Of a DNA stretch of 64,000 bases, positions 10,716-20,829 are shown one piece after another (within the stretch, counting starts at the first letter, position 1; each line of letters begins with the position of its first letter). A model generated the notes under the pieces. That model had not been told where the DNA came from. It did no database searches and was given only the letters and a program-made list of their open reading frames with translations. A program made the position numbers and the translations under genes. Source of the DNA: Megascapheus bottae (Eukaryota; Chordata; Mammalia; Rodentia; Geomyidae); the NCBI GenBank assembly GCA_024803745.1, contig JANJXV010000013.1, forward strand, positions 14,753,501 through 14,817,500. The letters run 5' to 3'.

Positions 10716-10826
10716 CTCAGCTTTTTCACTCAAGGCTAGCACCTTGGCTAGCTTTGAACCTAAGTTATCAGATCTTAGCTTCCTTAACAGCTATGGTTAT
10801 AGGCATGAACCATTGGGTCTTGGCTT
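10716..10826 (-). mobile_element. B1-like fragment
   Basis: TTTGAACCTAAGTTATCAG, CTTCCTTAACAGCTATGG and TATAGGCATGAACC are the decayed antisense left half of a B1-like SINE. Confidence 0.5.
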
Positions 10827-10986
10827 AGGTAAAGTTTTTTAAGGCAATGCTTTCAAATGAGGTGACTCTAGAACCTAACAAAACATAGGTTTTATATAAA
10901 ACAAACATTGATAAGGAGGACTATGGGTTAGTGTCGCATTTTTAGGACTCTCTTTCCTGTTTGGAGCTTAAAAGTCTCAGCTCATA

Positions 10987-11190
10987 GGCTGGGAGTTTGA
11001 CCTAGCGGTAGAGTGCTTGCCTAGCATACACGCAGACTGAGGTTCTATTTGCAGGTACCACATACATAGAAAAAAAAAGCCAGAAGTGGTGTTGAGGCTC
11101 AAGTGGTAGAGCTCTAGCCTTGTGGAAGTCCAAGGACAGTGAGCTCAAGCCCAGGACTGGCAAAAAAAAGAAAAAAAAACAAAAAAAAAC
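10987..11190 (+). mobile_element. IDL-Geo dimeric SINE
   Basis: Full length. The Geo half has GAGGCTCAAGTGG and GAGCTCAAGCCCAGG, the diagnostic spellings of the younger subfamily discussed in the findings. The tail is A-rich with AAAAAAC interruptions. A 13-bp deletion in Geo removes the CTCAGGCCCT segment. Confidence 0.9.
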
Positions 11191-11947
11191 AGCTCATTTG
11201 ATTTGGAGGATAGAAATCAAGCTGGGGCCAAATTCTGTCTTCTGTACAGTCTTAAGATAGTATGAAATGTTCTCTCTTCACAGGGTGTAAGCCCCAGCCT
11301 TTCCTTTTTTAGCATTCTTCTTTTCTTTAATTGATTTGTGTGCTGTGGATGAGCAGACAGAGGAGAATGTTTCCCTGAGGACATGGCTTAGAATGGCAGC
11401 CAGGGCTTTGTGGGCTGATGAACTACCGATTGAATCACTGACCTCTGGAGACACCAAGGGAGGGAACCTGTGTCTTTTTAAGCAGACAGAGCTCTGTATG
11501 GCGGGAGTGGAGAGGGATAGGGATGGGAATGATGGTAAAGTGAAGAGGATGGCCAGAGAAAGTTCAACTTTTCCTCAGCATCATGTTTTGTTTTTTTTTT
11601 TTAACCATGTTTTGGACTTTGTACAAAAGGCAGAAGCCCAAGACACGTTTCTTCTGTCAGTCACTCAGCTGTACCACCTGAGACAAACACTGCTGCTTTG
11701 TGGGACTCTTTTTCTTCCTATGTCAAATGTGATCAGCAGTGTTTGCCTTGTCTGACTTCATGGTCTGTAGTGAGGATTGGTGAGATGTTGGATGAGAAAG
11801 CTCTGTATATCCCTAGTGGTGGTATAGTGAAGGAGTGTCGTTCCTGTGGTTGCCACACTGTCTTTTAATTATCATTGCCAGAACCTCCCTGTCTGTGGAG
11901 GAGTAAATCACTGGTCTTGGAAGCTCAGTTCCTTTGTGACCTTTCTA
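11191..11947. other. Unassigned intronic stretch
   Basis: An open frame of 139 codons (11336-11755) runs through here but has no recognisable domain and no conserved-exon signature, and it spans a T14 run. I treat it as chance. No repeat family recognised. Confidence 0.4.
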
Positions 11948-12110
11948 GTTTTTTTTTTTAATTGTAATTAATAGAAGGGTTACATGATATTTGCCAGATA
12001 GGAGGTGCATTAATTCTCATACATTGATATCCTTTCACATGTCTTGATCCCCATTTCCCTCCCCCCACCCCCACCCCTCATCTTGTTTTCCCCCCTTCCC
12101 TATCCAATTT
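11948..12110 (-). mobile_element. L1 3'-end fragment
   Basis: Antisense copy of the same 3' UTR end as the sense L1 at 8060-8215: TTGTAATTAATAGAAGGGTT, GGTGCATTAATTCTCATACA, GATCCCCATTTCCCT, then the C/T-rich complement of the purine block. Severely 5'-truncated. Confidence 0.85.
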
Positions 12111-12499
12111 CCTTTCTAGTTTTTTGAAGCCTCTCTATAGTCACTTATTATATAATATGGATAGCCCAGGATGTCCAGTTGACCTTGCATAGTCCTCCCA
12201 GCCTCTGACTTCTTCTGTCACCATGTTATCTTGCTATTGTGTTTGGAGGCATGTAAAGAGTATAGGCTCTGCATCCATGTATATAATAAACCTCAATCAG
12301 ACTCCCTCCCTCTGTCACTCTCTCTCATCCCTCCTCTTACTAGAACAATTTCAGAAAATTTCATTGTTCTCTTCTTACATATAAATGTAAAGACCATTGA
12401 TCTTATTCACTGTCTCCGTTTACCCTATCCACTAGGTTCTGTTTCCCAACAGAGCCTGTTTAAAGTTTCTGTCATTTACTTAGTGTATACTAAGTGTGA

Positions 12500-12740
12500 T
12501 GACCCATGCTCATAAGAGATTCATGGTTCAAGGTTAGCACAAACAAAAATTCCCGTCTTAACTAAAATAACTGTCTTAACTAAGAAGCAATGCATGGTGA
12601 CCATGCCTGTAACACCTGTTACATGGGAACTATAAATAGGAGGGATGTGGTCCAGAATGACTGGGGTAAAAAGGCCTAAGCCTAAACTACAAAGACTTAC
12701 CTTAAAAACAACAACAGCAACAGCAACAACAACAACACCT
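12500..12740 (+). mobile_element. Old B1-like composite
   Basis: Two weak B1-like words (CATGGTTCAAGGTTAGC; ATGGTGACCATGCCTGTAAC) followed by a (CAA/CAG)n-rich tail at 12700-12738. Heavily diverged. Confidence 0.4.
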
Positions 12741-12854
12741 CTAATGTTCCCTCCTTCCTTAAATAAGGACTAGGAGCATGACTCAAGTGCAAGACTCTAG
12801 TTTAATGCCAATACTACTTATACCAGCTATGGGTTGAGAAGGGATCTTGAAAAC

Positions 12855-12912
12855 ATTTGTCAAAACCTCCTAGGTGGCCAGGATTACAGGTGTGAGCCAC
12901 CAGTGCTCTTCC
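12855..12912 (-). mobile_element. B1 end fragment
   Basis: CCAGGATTACAGGTGTGAGCC is the antisense terminus of a B1-like SINE; the rest is missing. Confidence 0.55.
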
Positions 12913-13059
12913 CCAGGAACTGTGTTTATTTCATTATCACACTTCTAGTCCTTATCACAAAGTTGGTATAGCAGACACTTGGTACTAGTTTCTTTTTTTC
13001 ATAATATAAATGATAATTTATTTGGATGACCTATTATGCCAAGCTTGTTTGTTTTTTCA

Positions 13060-13165
13060 TATATTTTTATTGTAATTAATAGAAGGGTTATATTCTGGTC
13101 CCCATTTCCCTTCCCCCAGCCCTCACCCCTCATCTTGTTTTCCCCTTTCCCTATCCTATTTCAAA
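13060..13165 (-). mobile_element. L1 3'-end fragment
   Basis: TTTTTATTGTAATTAATAGA then GGTCCCCATTTCCCTTCCC and CATCTTGTTTTCCCC. Same subfamily end as 11948-12110, with an internal deletion of the segment between GGGTTAT and TCTGG. Confidence 0.85.
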
Positions 13166-13465
13166 TAATCAATAAACATATATACAATAAGAATGTATAC
13201 ATTGGAATAATAGATCTGCTGAATACAGTACTAATTTTATGACCACGAGAAAGAGACTTGTCTTCTCTATGCTATAGTTTAACTATTGAATGGGAGTCAT
13301 AATCATTACTCCCATATTGGCAAAAAAAAAAAAGTGTGGACTCTGATTACTCCCGTAGTGTGCTCCTGAACGCAGGCATGCTTGTGTATGAGTTGCTATT
13401 CTTGGCCTAGGATAGAGGAAAGAAGACATACTTCAAGATTATCCTTAGCATTTCTAGCCTTTTAT

Positions 13466-13492
13466 TCTTCTTTTTCCTTTTTTCTTTCTTTC

Positions 13493-13540
<48 letters not shown>

Positions 13541-13696
13541 ATCCTTCCTTCCTTCCTTCCTTCTTTCTTTCTTTCCTCCTCCTCCTCCTCCTCTTCTTCT
13601 TTTTCTTCTTTCTCTTCTTCTTCTTCTTCTTCTTCTTCTTCTTCTTCTTCTTCTTCTTCTTCTTCTTCTTCTTCTTCTTCTTCTTTCTTCTTTTTT
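13466..13696. repeat. Pyrimidine microsatellite: (TTTC)n, (TTCC)n, (CCT)n, (TTC)23
   Basis: All-pyrimidine on the + strand apart from one A near 13541. It ends in about 23 uninterrupted TTC units (13615-13683). It abuts the tail side of the antisense IDL-Geo at 13697, so it occupies that element's A-tail position. The long serine/phenylalanine and lysine/arginine frames here are repeat translations. Confidence 0.95.
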
Positions 13697-13877
13697 TAGA
13701 CAGTCCTAGGCTTGAGCTCAGGGCCTGAGCACTGTCCTTGGACTTTCTCAAGGCCAGAGCTATACCACTTGAGCCTCAGCACCACTTCCGACTTTTTTCT
13801 AGGTACCGAGGAATCAAACCTGGGTTTTCTTGCATGCTAGGCAAGCACTCTACCACCAGGCCAAACTCCCAGTCCCC
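13697..13877 (-). mobile_element. IDL-Geo dimeric SINE
   Basis: Antisense Geo (CCTAGGCTTGAGCTCAGGGCC) and IDL (GGAATCAAACCTGGGTTTTC to CCAGGCCAAACTCCCAG). A small deletion removed the ATGTATGTG linker. Confidence 0.9.
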
Positions 13878-13972
13878 CTTTTTTTCTTTTTTAAGACAGG
13901 GTCTCACATTGTAACCTAGAATGGCTTTGAACTCATGATCCTATTGCCTCAGCCTCCTGAGCTTTCTAGCTG
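13878..13972 (-). mobile_element. B1 monomer
   Basis: AGACAGGGTCTCACATTGTA, GGCTTTGAACTCATGATCC and CTCAGCCTCCTGAG: a well-preserved antisense B1 lacking its last bases. Confidence 0.8.
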
Positions 13973-14224
13973 CCTCTTCTTCTTTGAACTCTTAATTCCT
14001 AAAATAGCCAGAATATCTCTTTACCTCTTAGTTTTCCAAGTATTTTAAGCCATCAGAAGCAGTTTTATTTTGGCTCTTTTAAACAGGCTCTGTTTAGTTC
14101 TTGTCATTCTTCATTAACCATTAGCATATCCTGCTTATACTGAGTTTCCTGACCTGAATTTTTTCCAGGACCAAAACAACACCACGTCACTTTATCTGGT
14201 TCTCTCTACCCAGGGGAGGCGTAC

Positions 14225-14350
14225 TGGTCTGTGTGGTAGAAGACTTGAGTTTTGCCGATATATGACTATGTGGCCTTTGGTGAGGTTCTTGTCCTCTCTG
14301 TTTTGAGCTCCTCACTAGAAACGAAGGATTTGAACCAAGTAAATGCTTCC
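14225..14350 (+). mobile_element. MIR-like ancient SINE fragment
   Basis: GACTTGAGTTTTGCC, TATGACTATGTGGCCTTTGG and TGAGCTCCTC follow the MIR core order (gagttcaaatcc, ctgtgtgaccttgg, cctcagtttcctc). Highly diverged, as expected for MIR. A second similar patch lies at 14800-14880. Confidence 0.5.
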
Positions 14351-15005
14351 TAAGAGTCCTTACATTCTGTGTTTAAGTTTGGACAAAGTTTTTTTTTTTT
14401 TGGGGGGGGTCCTCATTTTCTTATATAGAAAACAAGTAAATTGGCCTGAATAATTTATAAAGTCCCACCTAGACCTGAATATTTTCTCCTCCTTAATTTT
14501 ACTTTTTTTAAAAAAATTGCTTTTTGGAGCGTTTCTGTGACAGTTAACAGCTGTGGACAGGAAACCCTTGAACACTTCTAACTTGGCAAAGGATGCTGCT
14601 CCTGCTCAACCTCATCCCAGCCCATTTCCTGTGTTTACAGCCTTTGCGTTTTGTGCTTAGTGACGGGCCTGACAGGTTATATTCTAGTACTCATTCCACA
14701 GCCTGGTACAGGGTAGGCCAAAATGGGCGCCAACTTGGAAGGTAGGAGACAGGAGGCAGGAGACTGAGGGTAGAAACAAGAAGCAGGAGGGAGAGTTTTA
14801 GTCTCCATTCTGATGTGTGGGCTCAGATAAATGACTCCCTCTCCTACAGTTCAGTTTCCTCATCTGAAAAGCCAGAAAGTTTAGCTAGGGAGATTTTTAT
14901 CGCTACAGTGACTATCTGCCTCCCTTCTATTCTCCCTGGAGGGCCTTCTATTTAACCTGTTTATTCCACACACTCTGCCTTGGAAAGGTTCTGGAGCTTC
15001 ATTGC

Positions 15006-15200
15006 CTTTTTTTTTTTCTCTCATACATGGGGCTTGAATTCAAGGCCTGGCACTTTCCCGAGCCCTTTTTGCTCAAGGATAGCCTTCTACCACTTGGAGC
15101 CACAGCTCCACTTCTGGTTTTCTGGTGGTTAGTTGGAGATAAGAGTCTCGTAGACTTTCATGTCTGGGCTGGCTTCAAATCTTGAGCCACTGGCACGTGG
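15006..15200 (-). mobile_element. B1-like/Geo SINE with a deletion
   Basis: Antisense Geo (GGGGCTTGAATTCAAGGCCTG) and linker GGTTAGTTGGAGATAAGAG. The B1-like part is shortened: sequence jumps from GGCTTCAAATC to TTGAGCCACTGGCACG. Confidence 0.8.
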
Positions 15201-15217
15201 CATATTTTTTTTGTTCT

Positions 15218-15360
15218 CCAGACTTTGGAGACAGACAATATTCAAGTTGTAGCCCTGCTTTCTGTATCTATATGACCTTGGTATATTGGGCTTGTTTCCA
15301 TACATTGGGGATAATAAAAGCACTAGTTCCACAAAATTGTAAAAGTCATAAGTTATATAG
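15218..15360 (+). mobile_element. MIR
   Basis: CTTTGGAGACAGACAATATTC, TCTATATGACCTTGG and GGGGATAATAAAAGCAC match MIR 5'-core-3' order. Old and diverged. Confidence 0.6.
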
Positions 15361-15734
15361 AAGTATTCTACACAATCCATAACATGTTCATCTTCCTTTC
15401 CTTCTTCAGACAGTTACAATGTATTTAAATCTGTTCTTGCTAGAAACTAAAGTGTCTCTCAAGTCCAGCCTCAGAAGATTTAACAGGCCAGCTGGGGACT
15501 GAATTCCTTATGGCTTGAAGAGCCTTTGCAGCATGGGTAGTGCAGTCTAGGCTCAGCAGTCTGATCTCAGAGGAGTCTCAGAGAATCTCCAGTGGTTAAA
15601 GTTTTCCTCACTGCATTAATTGTTCTTCCTCCAGTCTCCTCCAAAAAACTGGGCTTTGAAGGGCCAGTCTTAAACATGAGGCATTACAAGAAACAATTCT
15701 AGGCAGCCTCTTACCCTTCCTTGATATTTTGTTT

Positions 15735-15851
15735 TCTTTCTCCTCTTCCTCCCTTCCTCTCCTTCCTCCCACTCTCCCTTTCCTTCATCTAGATGGTTAT
15801 TCAAGGGAACCCCTCCCTCCCCCCTCCCTCCTCTGTCTGTCTGTCTGTCTG

Positions 15852-15948
<97 letters not shown>

Positions 15949-15955
15949 CTTTTTC
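15735..15955. repeat. Pyrimidine-rich microsatellite: (TCTG)n, (TTTC)n, (TC)n
   Basis: C/T-rich block with CTGT units at 15833-15853, TTTC units to 15893 and about 20 TC units at 15893-15934. It abuts the tail side of an antisense B1. Confidence 0.95.
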
Positions 15956-16158
15956 TTGATAGGATCTCACTATGTAGGTCTGGCTGGCCTCAAACTTATC
16001 TTCTTGTTTTGGCCTCTCAAATTCTTGGATTCCAGCTATGTATCATCATGTCAGAGTTTTTCTTTGTATTTATTTTTTGGTAGTACTAGGGTTTGAATTC
16101 AGGGCCTTATGCTTGCTATGTATGTATTCTACCATTTGAGCCATGCTAACAGCTTTTC
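15956..16158 (-). mobile_element. ID and B1, antisense, adjacent
   Basis: 15956-16052 is antisense B1 (GATCTCACTATGTAGG, GGCCTCAAACTTATC). 16053-16158 is antisense ID (GGTTTGAATTCAGGGCCTTA to ACCATTTGAGCCATG). On the minus strand the order is ID then B1. Confidence 0.7.
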
Positions 16159-16487
16159 ACATGAGTTTTCAAATAGGTTACTTTGTGTTTATGTGGCACC
16201 AGTCTTGGACCTTGATATTCTTACCTGGAATCCCTTAGCTGGAATCCCTTAGCTGGGATGAAAGGGGATCTTGCTAACTCTTTGCCTGGGCTTGCTTGAA
16301 TCACAATTTTTTTTATTTTTACCTCTTGAGTAGCTGGGATTTCAGGTGTCTGAACTCTCCGTTTTTAAGGAGAGAAAAAAAAATCTTCAGGGGAAAGCCT
16401 AATTCTATTAAGAACAAATAAGGTTTACTTTAACCAGTAGATAGCAGAGAAAGGTAATAAGGGATAGCTACTGTTTTTTTTTTTTTA

Positions 16488-16565
16488 ATTTTTTTTTTTG
16501 TGGTACTAGGGTTTGAACTCAGGGCCTTGCTCAACATATACTCTACCACTTGACTCAAGCTGCAC
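16488..16565 (-). mobile_element. ID monomer
   Basis: T-run then GTACTAGGGTTTGAACTCAG and CTCTACCACTTGACTC: antisense ID missing part of the anticodon-arm region. A weak B1 end (GAGTAGCTGGGATTTCAGG) lies just upstream at 16325-16345. Confidence 0.65.
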
Positions 16566-17043
16566 CTTCTTAGAATAATCATTCTGATTGGAAGGTTTCT
16601 TAGGTTGTATTCTTGACTATCTTCTCTCAAGAGAAGAGGAAGAACAGTTACCTTTTATTATTTGTGTGAAAGCTAATATGGAGCAGAGCCAAAATGAGAA
16701 GCTCTCTCCTAGTTCTGATGTCATTTGGAGTCCAGGAATGTGTTTTCTGATAAACCAACCACCCACAGGCCTAAATGACATTTGAGGCTGTCCTCTTGTT
16801 GCTATGGAAAATGGAAATCACTTTGTTTTAATCCCACACAGTAGTGTCCCTAACTCCTCAGTGTTTATGTCTTCAAGGCATTTGTCATTATGTTTTGGGG
16901 GCTGGTAATTGAGGCTAATAGTTGGAGTCAGCCCCATGTATGAACTCAGAAGAGCATAATCTTAGAAGGACAACTCATGGGTTTGACATCTCTCCTAGGC
17001 AGAGATGTCAGAGCCCCCTGTCTGGTACAGTTCTTAAGTTTCT

Positions 17044-17230
17044 TTTTTTTTGCCAGACCTGGGCTTAAGCTCAGGGCATGAGTCCTTGGACTTTCTGAAG
17101 GCTAGAGCTCTACCACTTGAGCCTCAGCACCACTTCCGGCTTTTTTCTATGTATGTGGTACCGAGGAATTGAACCTGGGTCTTCGTGCATGCTAGGCAAG
17201 CACTCTACACTAGGCCAAACTCCCAGCCCC
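17044..17230 (-). mobile_element. IDL-Geo SINE with perfect 15-bp target duplication
   Basis: AGTTCTTAAGTTTCT occurs at 17029-17043 and 17231-17245 with no mismatch. The element is nearly full length with a short T tail. Perfect flanks imply recent insertion. Confidence 0.95.
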
Positions 17231-17245
17231 AGTTCTTAAGTTTCT

Positions 17246-18420
17246 AACCTAACACTTTTAGAAAACTTTTCCCAGAAGAAAGCTATTGTGAGTTGACTAT
17301 AATTATTATTTTGGCCCTCTCAGAGCCTGATGAGTGCTGGCTAGGGTACAAGAATGTTTGGGTCAGGCATCAGGTCAGAGAGCTTGGGAAGGTTTTTGAG
17401 TAAGTGTGTGTTGATTTAATTCCTCTGGGGTTGTCTTGTTTCTTGGCATAGGGAATTTTGCTTTAGAATGTGAAGACCATGTGGCATGTGGAACCCCAAA
17501 ACTGGGAAAGCAAACCTTGAAAATCAGTTCACAGCTTTCAATTGTGTCTAGAGTTTGGGTTCCCTAGTACTTAACTAGCCACCAAGAAACACCAGAGCAA
17601 TCAGATTCCTCCTGCTATCTTGGTGTAAGATAAGACTTCCGAGTAAAGTGGAGCATAGAAAAACTGAGAAATGAGCAACTAGAGGGCTTAACTGTTCTTC
17701 CAAGAAGCTTCTTGATTTTTCAGATATGAAAAGTAATTTTTAAGAGTAGTCAGTTTATAGGAAAGTTGAAGTACAAGAATCTACCTCTACTATCTTTGTA
17801 ATTCAGCATTTATTTCAGTAATTGAAAGGTGAGAACAGAAGGGATCCTGAAGGCCAGAGAAGTGTCTTTCTTATTTGTTTGTTTGTTTATTTATTTCTCA
17901 GTGTCTTTGGCTAGTTAAACTAGTTCTGTTTTCAGTAAGAATTTGAAAGTGTTAAATGAATATTGAAAATGAATCTTTCAGCATATGAAGAATGAATTGG
18001 GGGTCAGATATTTTTAATTCAGTGAGAAACTTTTAATTTACTCAGAAAGATTATAGAAATAAAAAGGTGGGCAAATAGACTGTCCAGCAGGAGATGGCAA
18101 AGAATAGGAGACCAAAGAATAGGCAGAAGAGTCAACAGTTATAAACTCTTGCATCAAATGCCCAAATTACTCAGGTTGTGGCTCACTTGGTGGAGATTAG
18201 CATTTTCCTCAGGAAGATAGCTTCTTGTGAGGCCAAAGTTTGGAGAAAACAATACTGAGAGGCAGCAGAAGGTGAAAGTAGAACAAGTATTCCATTGAGT
18301 GCCTCCTTAAGAAATGGCTGAGGATTTCTTCCATCAGATGATAAAGTTTCATATACTTTTACAGAAGCATCTTTCTGGTTTGCTCCTCCCTGCAGTATGC
18401 CAGGAGCTAGTTATTCCTAC
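17246..18420. other. SINE-free intronic stretch
   Basis: About 1.2 kb without any recognisable young repeat, unusual for this window. A short TTTG/TTTA run lies at 17875-17895. No ORF or splice pair stands out; a conserved non-coding element is possible but cannot be judged from one genome. Confidence 0.4.
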
Positions 18421-18524
18421 TTCATTGCTTTCCACTCCGTCCCCTTCCAAATCCTCCCCTCCTCTCTCCTCCTCTCCTCCCCTCCCCCAGCCCAGGTATA
18501 AATGTGAGTCCCTATTAGGAAAAT

Positions 18525-18700
18525 AGCTAAAGCAAAGGGGCTTAGCTTGATGGTAACATGAATGTCAAGCAAGCACAAAGCTTTGAGTTCATATCCTAGT
18601 AGTGCCAGAAAAAAAAAGAAGGGAAGAAAAGGAAGGAAGAAAGAAGAGAGAAATGGAGAGAAGGAAGGGAAAAAAGGGAAGAACAGACGAAAGGAGAAAG
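18525..18700 (+). mobile_element. Degenerate ID with GA-rich tail
   Basis: CATGAATGTCAAGCAAGCAC and TTGAGTTCATATCCTAGTAG are a worn ID. The A-rich tail has become a GGAAG/GAAAGG purine run (18612-18700). Upstream 18460-18490 is a short CCTCTC run. Confidence 0.5.
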
Positions 18701-18725
18701 GACATTTTACTTTGGGAATAATGAT

Positions 18726-18727
<2 letters not shown>

Positions 18728-18760
<33 letters not shown>

Positions 18761-18994
18761 GTGCCGGTTGTGGAGCTTGAACTTGGGTCCTGAGCAATGT
18801 TCCTGAGCTTCTTTAGCTCAAGGTTAGCTAGTTCTCTACAACTTGAGCAACAGTACCATTTTGGCTGTTGCTGAGTAATTTATTGGAGATAAGAGTCTCG
18901 TGGACTTTCCTGCCCTATCTGCTTTAACTATGATCCTCAGATCTCAGCCTCTTGAGTAGCTGGGATTACAGCTGTGAGCCACCAAAGCCTGGCT
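18728..18994 (-). mobile_element. B1-like/Geo composite SINE
   Basis: T-run of 31, antisense Geo (GGAGCTTGAACTTGGGTCC), linker TTTATTGGAGATAAGAGTC, then B1-like end GGGATTACAGCTGTGAGCC. Complete. Confidence 0.9.
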
Positions 18995-19557
18995 AATGAG
19001 ATCTTTTTAAAGAGCTATGAAGGTAGTGACTGGAATGGCATTTTGCAGGTAGTCACTAGCATTGCCTGTGGCCAACATTCCTGCTGATTAATCATTTAAG
19101 GTTTTCAGAATATTTCCTATTAGATTTTGATAAATGTCCAAAGGAGAGAAGCATGCTTGTCAAAAGTCACAGTTTTGATTTTGAGGTCATTTGTGTCAGT
19201 GCTGCTTATGTAATTGAAACTGGTACCAGCTTTGTCTAGAAGACAAGCTCTTCTAAATTTCCTACTCCCTGCTGAGCTTCTTCCTGGACATAAGGGCATG
19301 ATGTTCTGACAGGCACAGGGACATCTCCCAGGGATCTGATCTCTCTGTCCTCCCTCTGTCCTTACAAATACTCTCCTCAGCTGAGATTGACTTTTATTTG
19401 GAAACCTTTTTCCTGCCAATACCTCAGTTCCTCTTCTCAATTCCAACATTTGTATCCACCTCTCCTACCCTAGCCCTCCCCTATTCTGGGGAAGTTGTTT
19501 TAGGCCAAGTTTAAGAGACTCCCCAGGAAGTTGTTATTTCTTAGTTATTTTTGTTTA
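18995..19557. other. Unassigned intronic stretch
   Basis: No repeat or coding signal recognised. The 109-codon minus-strand frame at 19120-19449 has no identifiable domain. Confidence 0.4.
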
Positions 19558-19670
19558 ATTTTAAAATTGTTATTATAAAGGTGATGTACAGAGGGATTAC
19601 AGTTACATAAGTCAGGTAAAGAGTGCATTTTTTGTTTTGGACAGTGTCACCTCTATTATTTATTTATTTT
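19558..19670 (-). mobile_element. L1 3'-end fragment, second subfamily
   Basis: TTATTATAAAGGTGATGTAC, AGAGGGATTACAGTTAC and ATAAGTCAGGTAAAGAG recur at 61365-61450 and, diverged, near 20365 and 26000. The reverse complement resembles the L1 3' terminus in sense orientation at 57080-57150. Confidence 0.7.
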
Positions 19671-19775
19671 TGACTTAGGTTTCACTATGTAGCATAGTTG
19701 CCCTCAAACTTGCTATTTTCTTGCTTTAGCCTCCCAAGTCCTGAGATTACCAGTGGGGGCCACCACACTTGGTTT
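19671..19775 (-). mobile_element. B1 monomer
   Basis: GGTTTCACTATGTAGCATAG and GCCTCCCAAGTCCTGAGATT: antisense B1, moderately diverged. Confidence 0.7.
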
Positions 19776-19969
19776 GGAGTTCGTGTTTTTGTCTTCCAAG
19801 TTAATATTAAGCTGTTATTTGCTTATGTCTTTGTATACCTTTGTACTGATTTTGAAAAAGCAGTGGTTAGTATAACTGCTATCCCTTACACAAATGAAAG
19901 CAGAAGAACCAAACCAAACTGTGCTAGTGATCATTTTATTCTTCACGTCTACACTTTTTTATTTAGTAT

Positions 19970-20124
19970 TTTTTTTCTAGTCCTGGGGCTTGAATTCAGT
20001 GCTTGGACACTGTCCTTGGACACATTTTTGAGCCACAGCGCCATTTCTGGCTTTTTCAGGGAATGGAACTCAGGGCTTCGTGCATGCTATGTGTACATGC
20101 TACCATAGACCACACTTTCGGCCC
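19970..20124 (-). mobile_element. IDL-Geo SINE, internally deleted
   Basis: Antisense Geo start (GGGGCTTGAATTCAGTGC), then a deletion removing the CTCAAGGCTAGC segment, then IDL (GGGCTTCGTGCATGCTATG) ending CATAGACCACACTTTC. Confidence 0.75.
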
Positions 20125-20149
20125 CACTTCTATACTTTTTCAGTTTATT

Positions 20150-20320
20150 TTATTTTTTCTAGTCCTGGGGCTTGAACTTGGGGCCTGGGAACTGTCCCTG
20201 AGCTTCTTTTGCTCAAGGCCAGCACTCTACCATTTGAGCCACAGTGCCACTTCCAGCTTTTCCTGTTTATATGGTAGTAAGGAAGGCTAATGCTCTACCA
20301 TTTGAGCCACAGCACTCTTG
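20150..20320 (-). mobile_element. Geo monomer with a partial second Geo
   Basis: Complete antisense Geo at 20150-20255, then a repeated GCTAATGCTCTACCATTTGA (20286-20305), a second partial Geo. Either a local duplication or two inserts. Confidence 0.65.
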
Positions 20321-20350
20321 AATAAGCCTGTGATTAAAACTGTGACTTTT

Positions 20351-20664
20351 TAAAAACTTCTTTCTTTTTTTATTGTCAGGAAAAAGTATAGAGGGGTTAC
20401 AGTTACATTTGTCAGGTAATATAATATAGGTGCATTACTCCACCCCCACCCCCCCTGCCCTCTTTTTCCTCTCTCTTTCTCTCTCTGTCAGTCCTGGGGC
20501 TTAAACCCAGGACCTAAGCACTGTCCTTGGCTTTCTCAAGGCTAGAGCTTTCCCTCTCAAGCCACACAGCACCATTTCTGGCTTTTTCTATGTATGTGGT
20601 ATTGAGGAATTGAATCTGGGACTTTGTGCATGTAAGGCTCTACTAGGCCATATTCCTGGCTCCG
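20351..20664 (-). mobile_element. L1 3' end fused to IDL-Geo, one insertion unit
   Basis: AACTGTGACTTTT is present at 20338-20350 and 20665-20677 with no mismatch. Between the copies, read on the minus strand, lie a complete IDL-Geo (20664-20487) joined without an A-tail to an L1 3' UTR purine block and terminus (20486-20365) and then an A-rich tail. One target duplication around both parts suggests one event; see findings. Confidence 0.65.
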
Positions 20665-20679
20665 AACTGTGACTTTTGA

Positions 20680-20826
20680 CTAGCCACTTCTGGTTTACTC
20701 TGAGTCATTTATTGGAGATAAGAGTCCCACAGACTTTCCTGCACAGGCTGGCTTTGAATCATGATCCTCAGATCTCAGACTCCTGAGTAGCAAGGATTAC
20801 AGTTGTTAGCCACCAGCACCAGGCTT
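20680..20826 (-). mobile_element. B1-like/Geo left-half fragment
   Basis: TTTATTGGAGATAAGAGTCC, TGGCTTTGAATCATGATCC and CTCCTGAGTAGCAAGG. The Geo half was separated by the insertion at 20351-20664. Confidence 0.75.
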
Positions 20827-20829
20827 CCA

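Noticed and set aside
11336..11755. 139-codon open frame in intron 1
   Set aside because: Spans a T-run, no family resemblance, and length is within chance expectation for 64 kb in six frames.
13382..13751. Serine/phenylalanine-rich and lysine-rich open frames
   Set aside because: Translations of the TTTC/TTC microsatellite on either strand. The same applies to frames at 15729-16083, 25197-25445, 44507-44946, 54850-55392 and 58283-58614.
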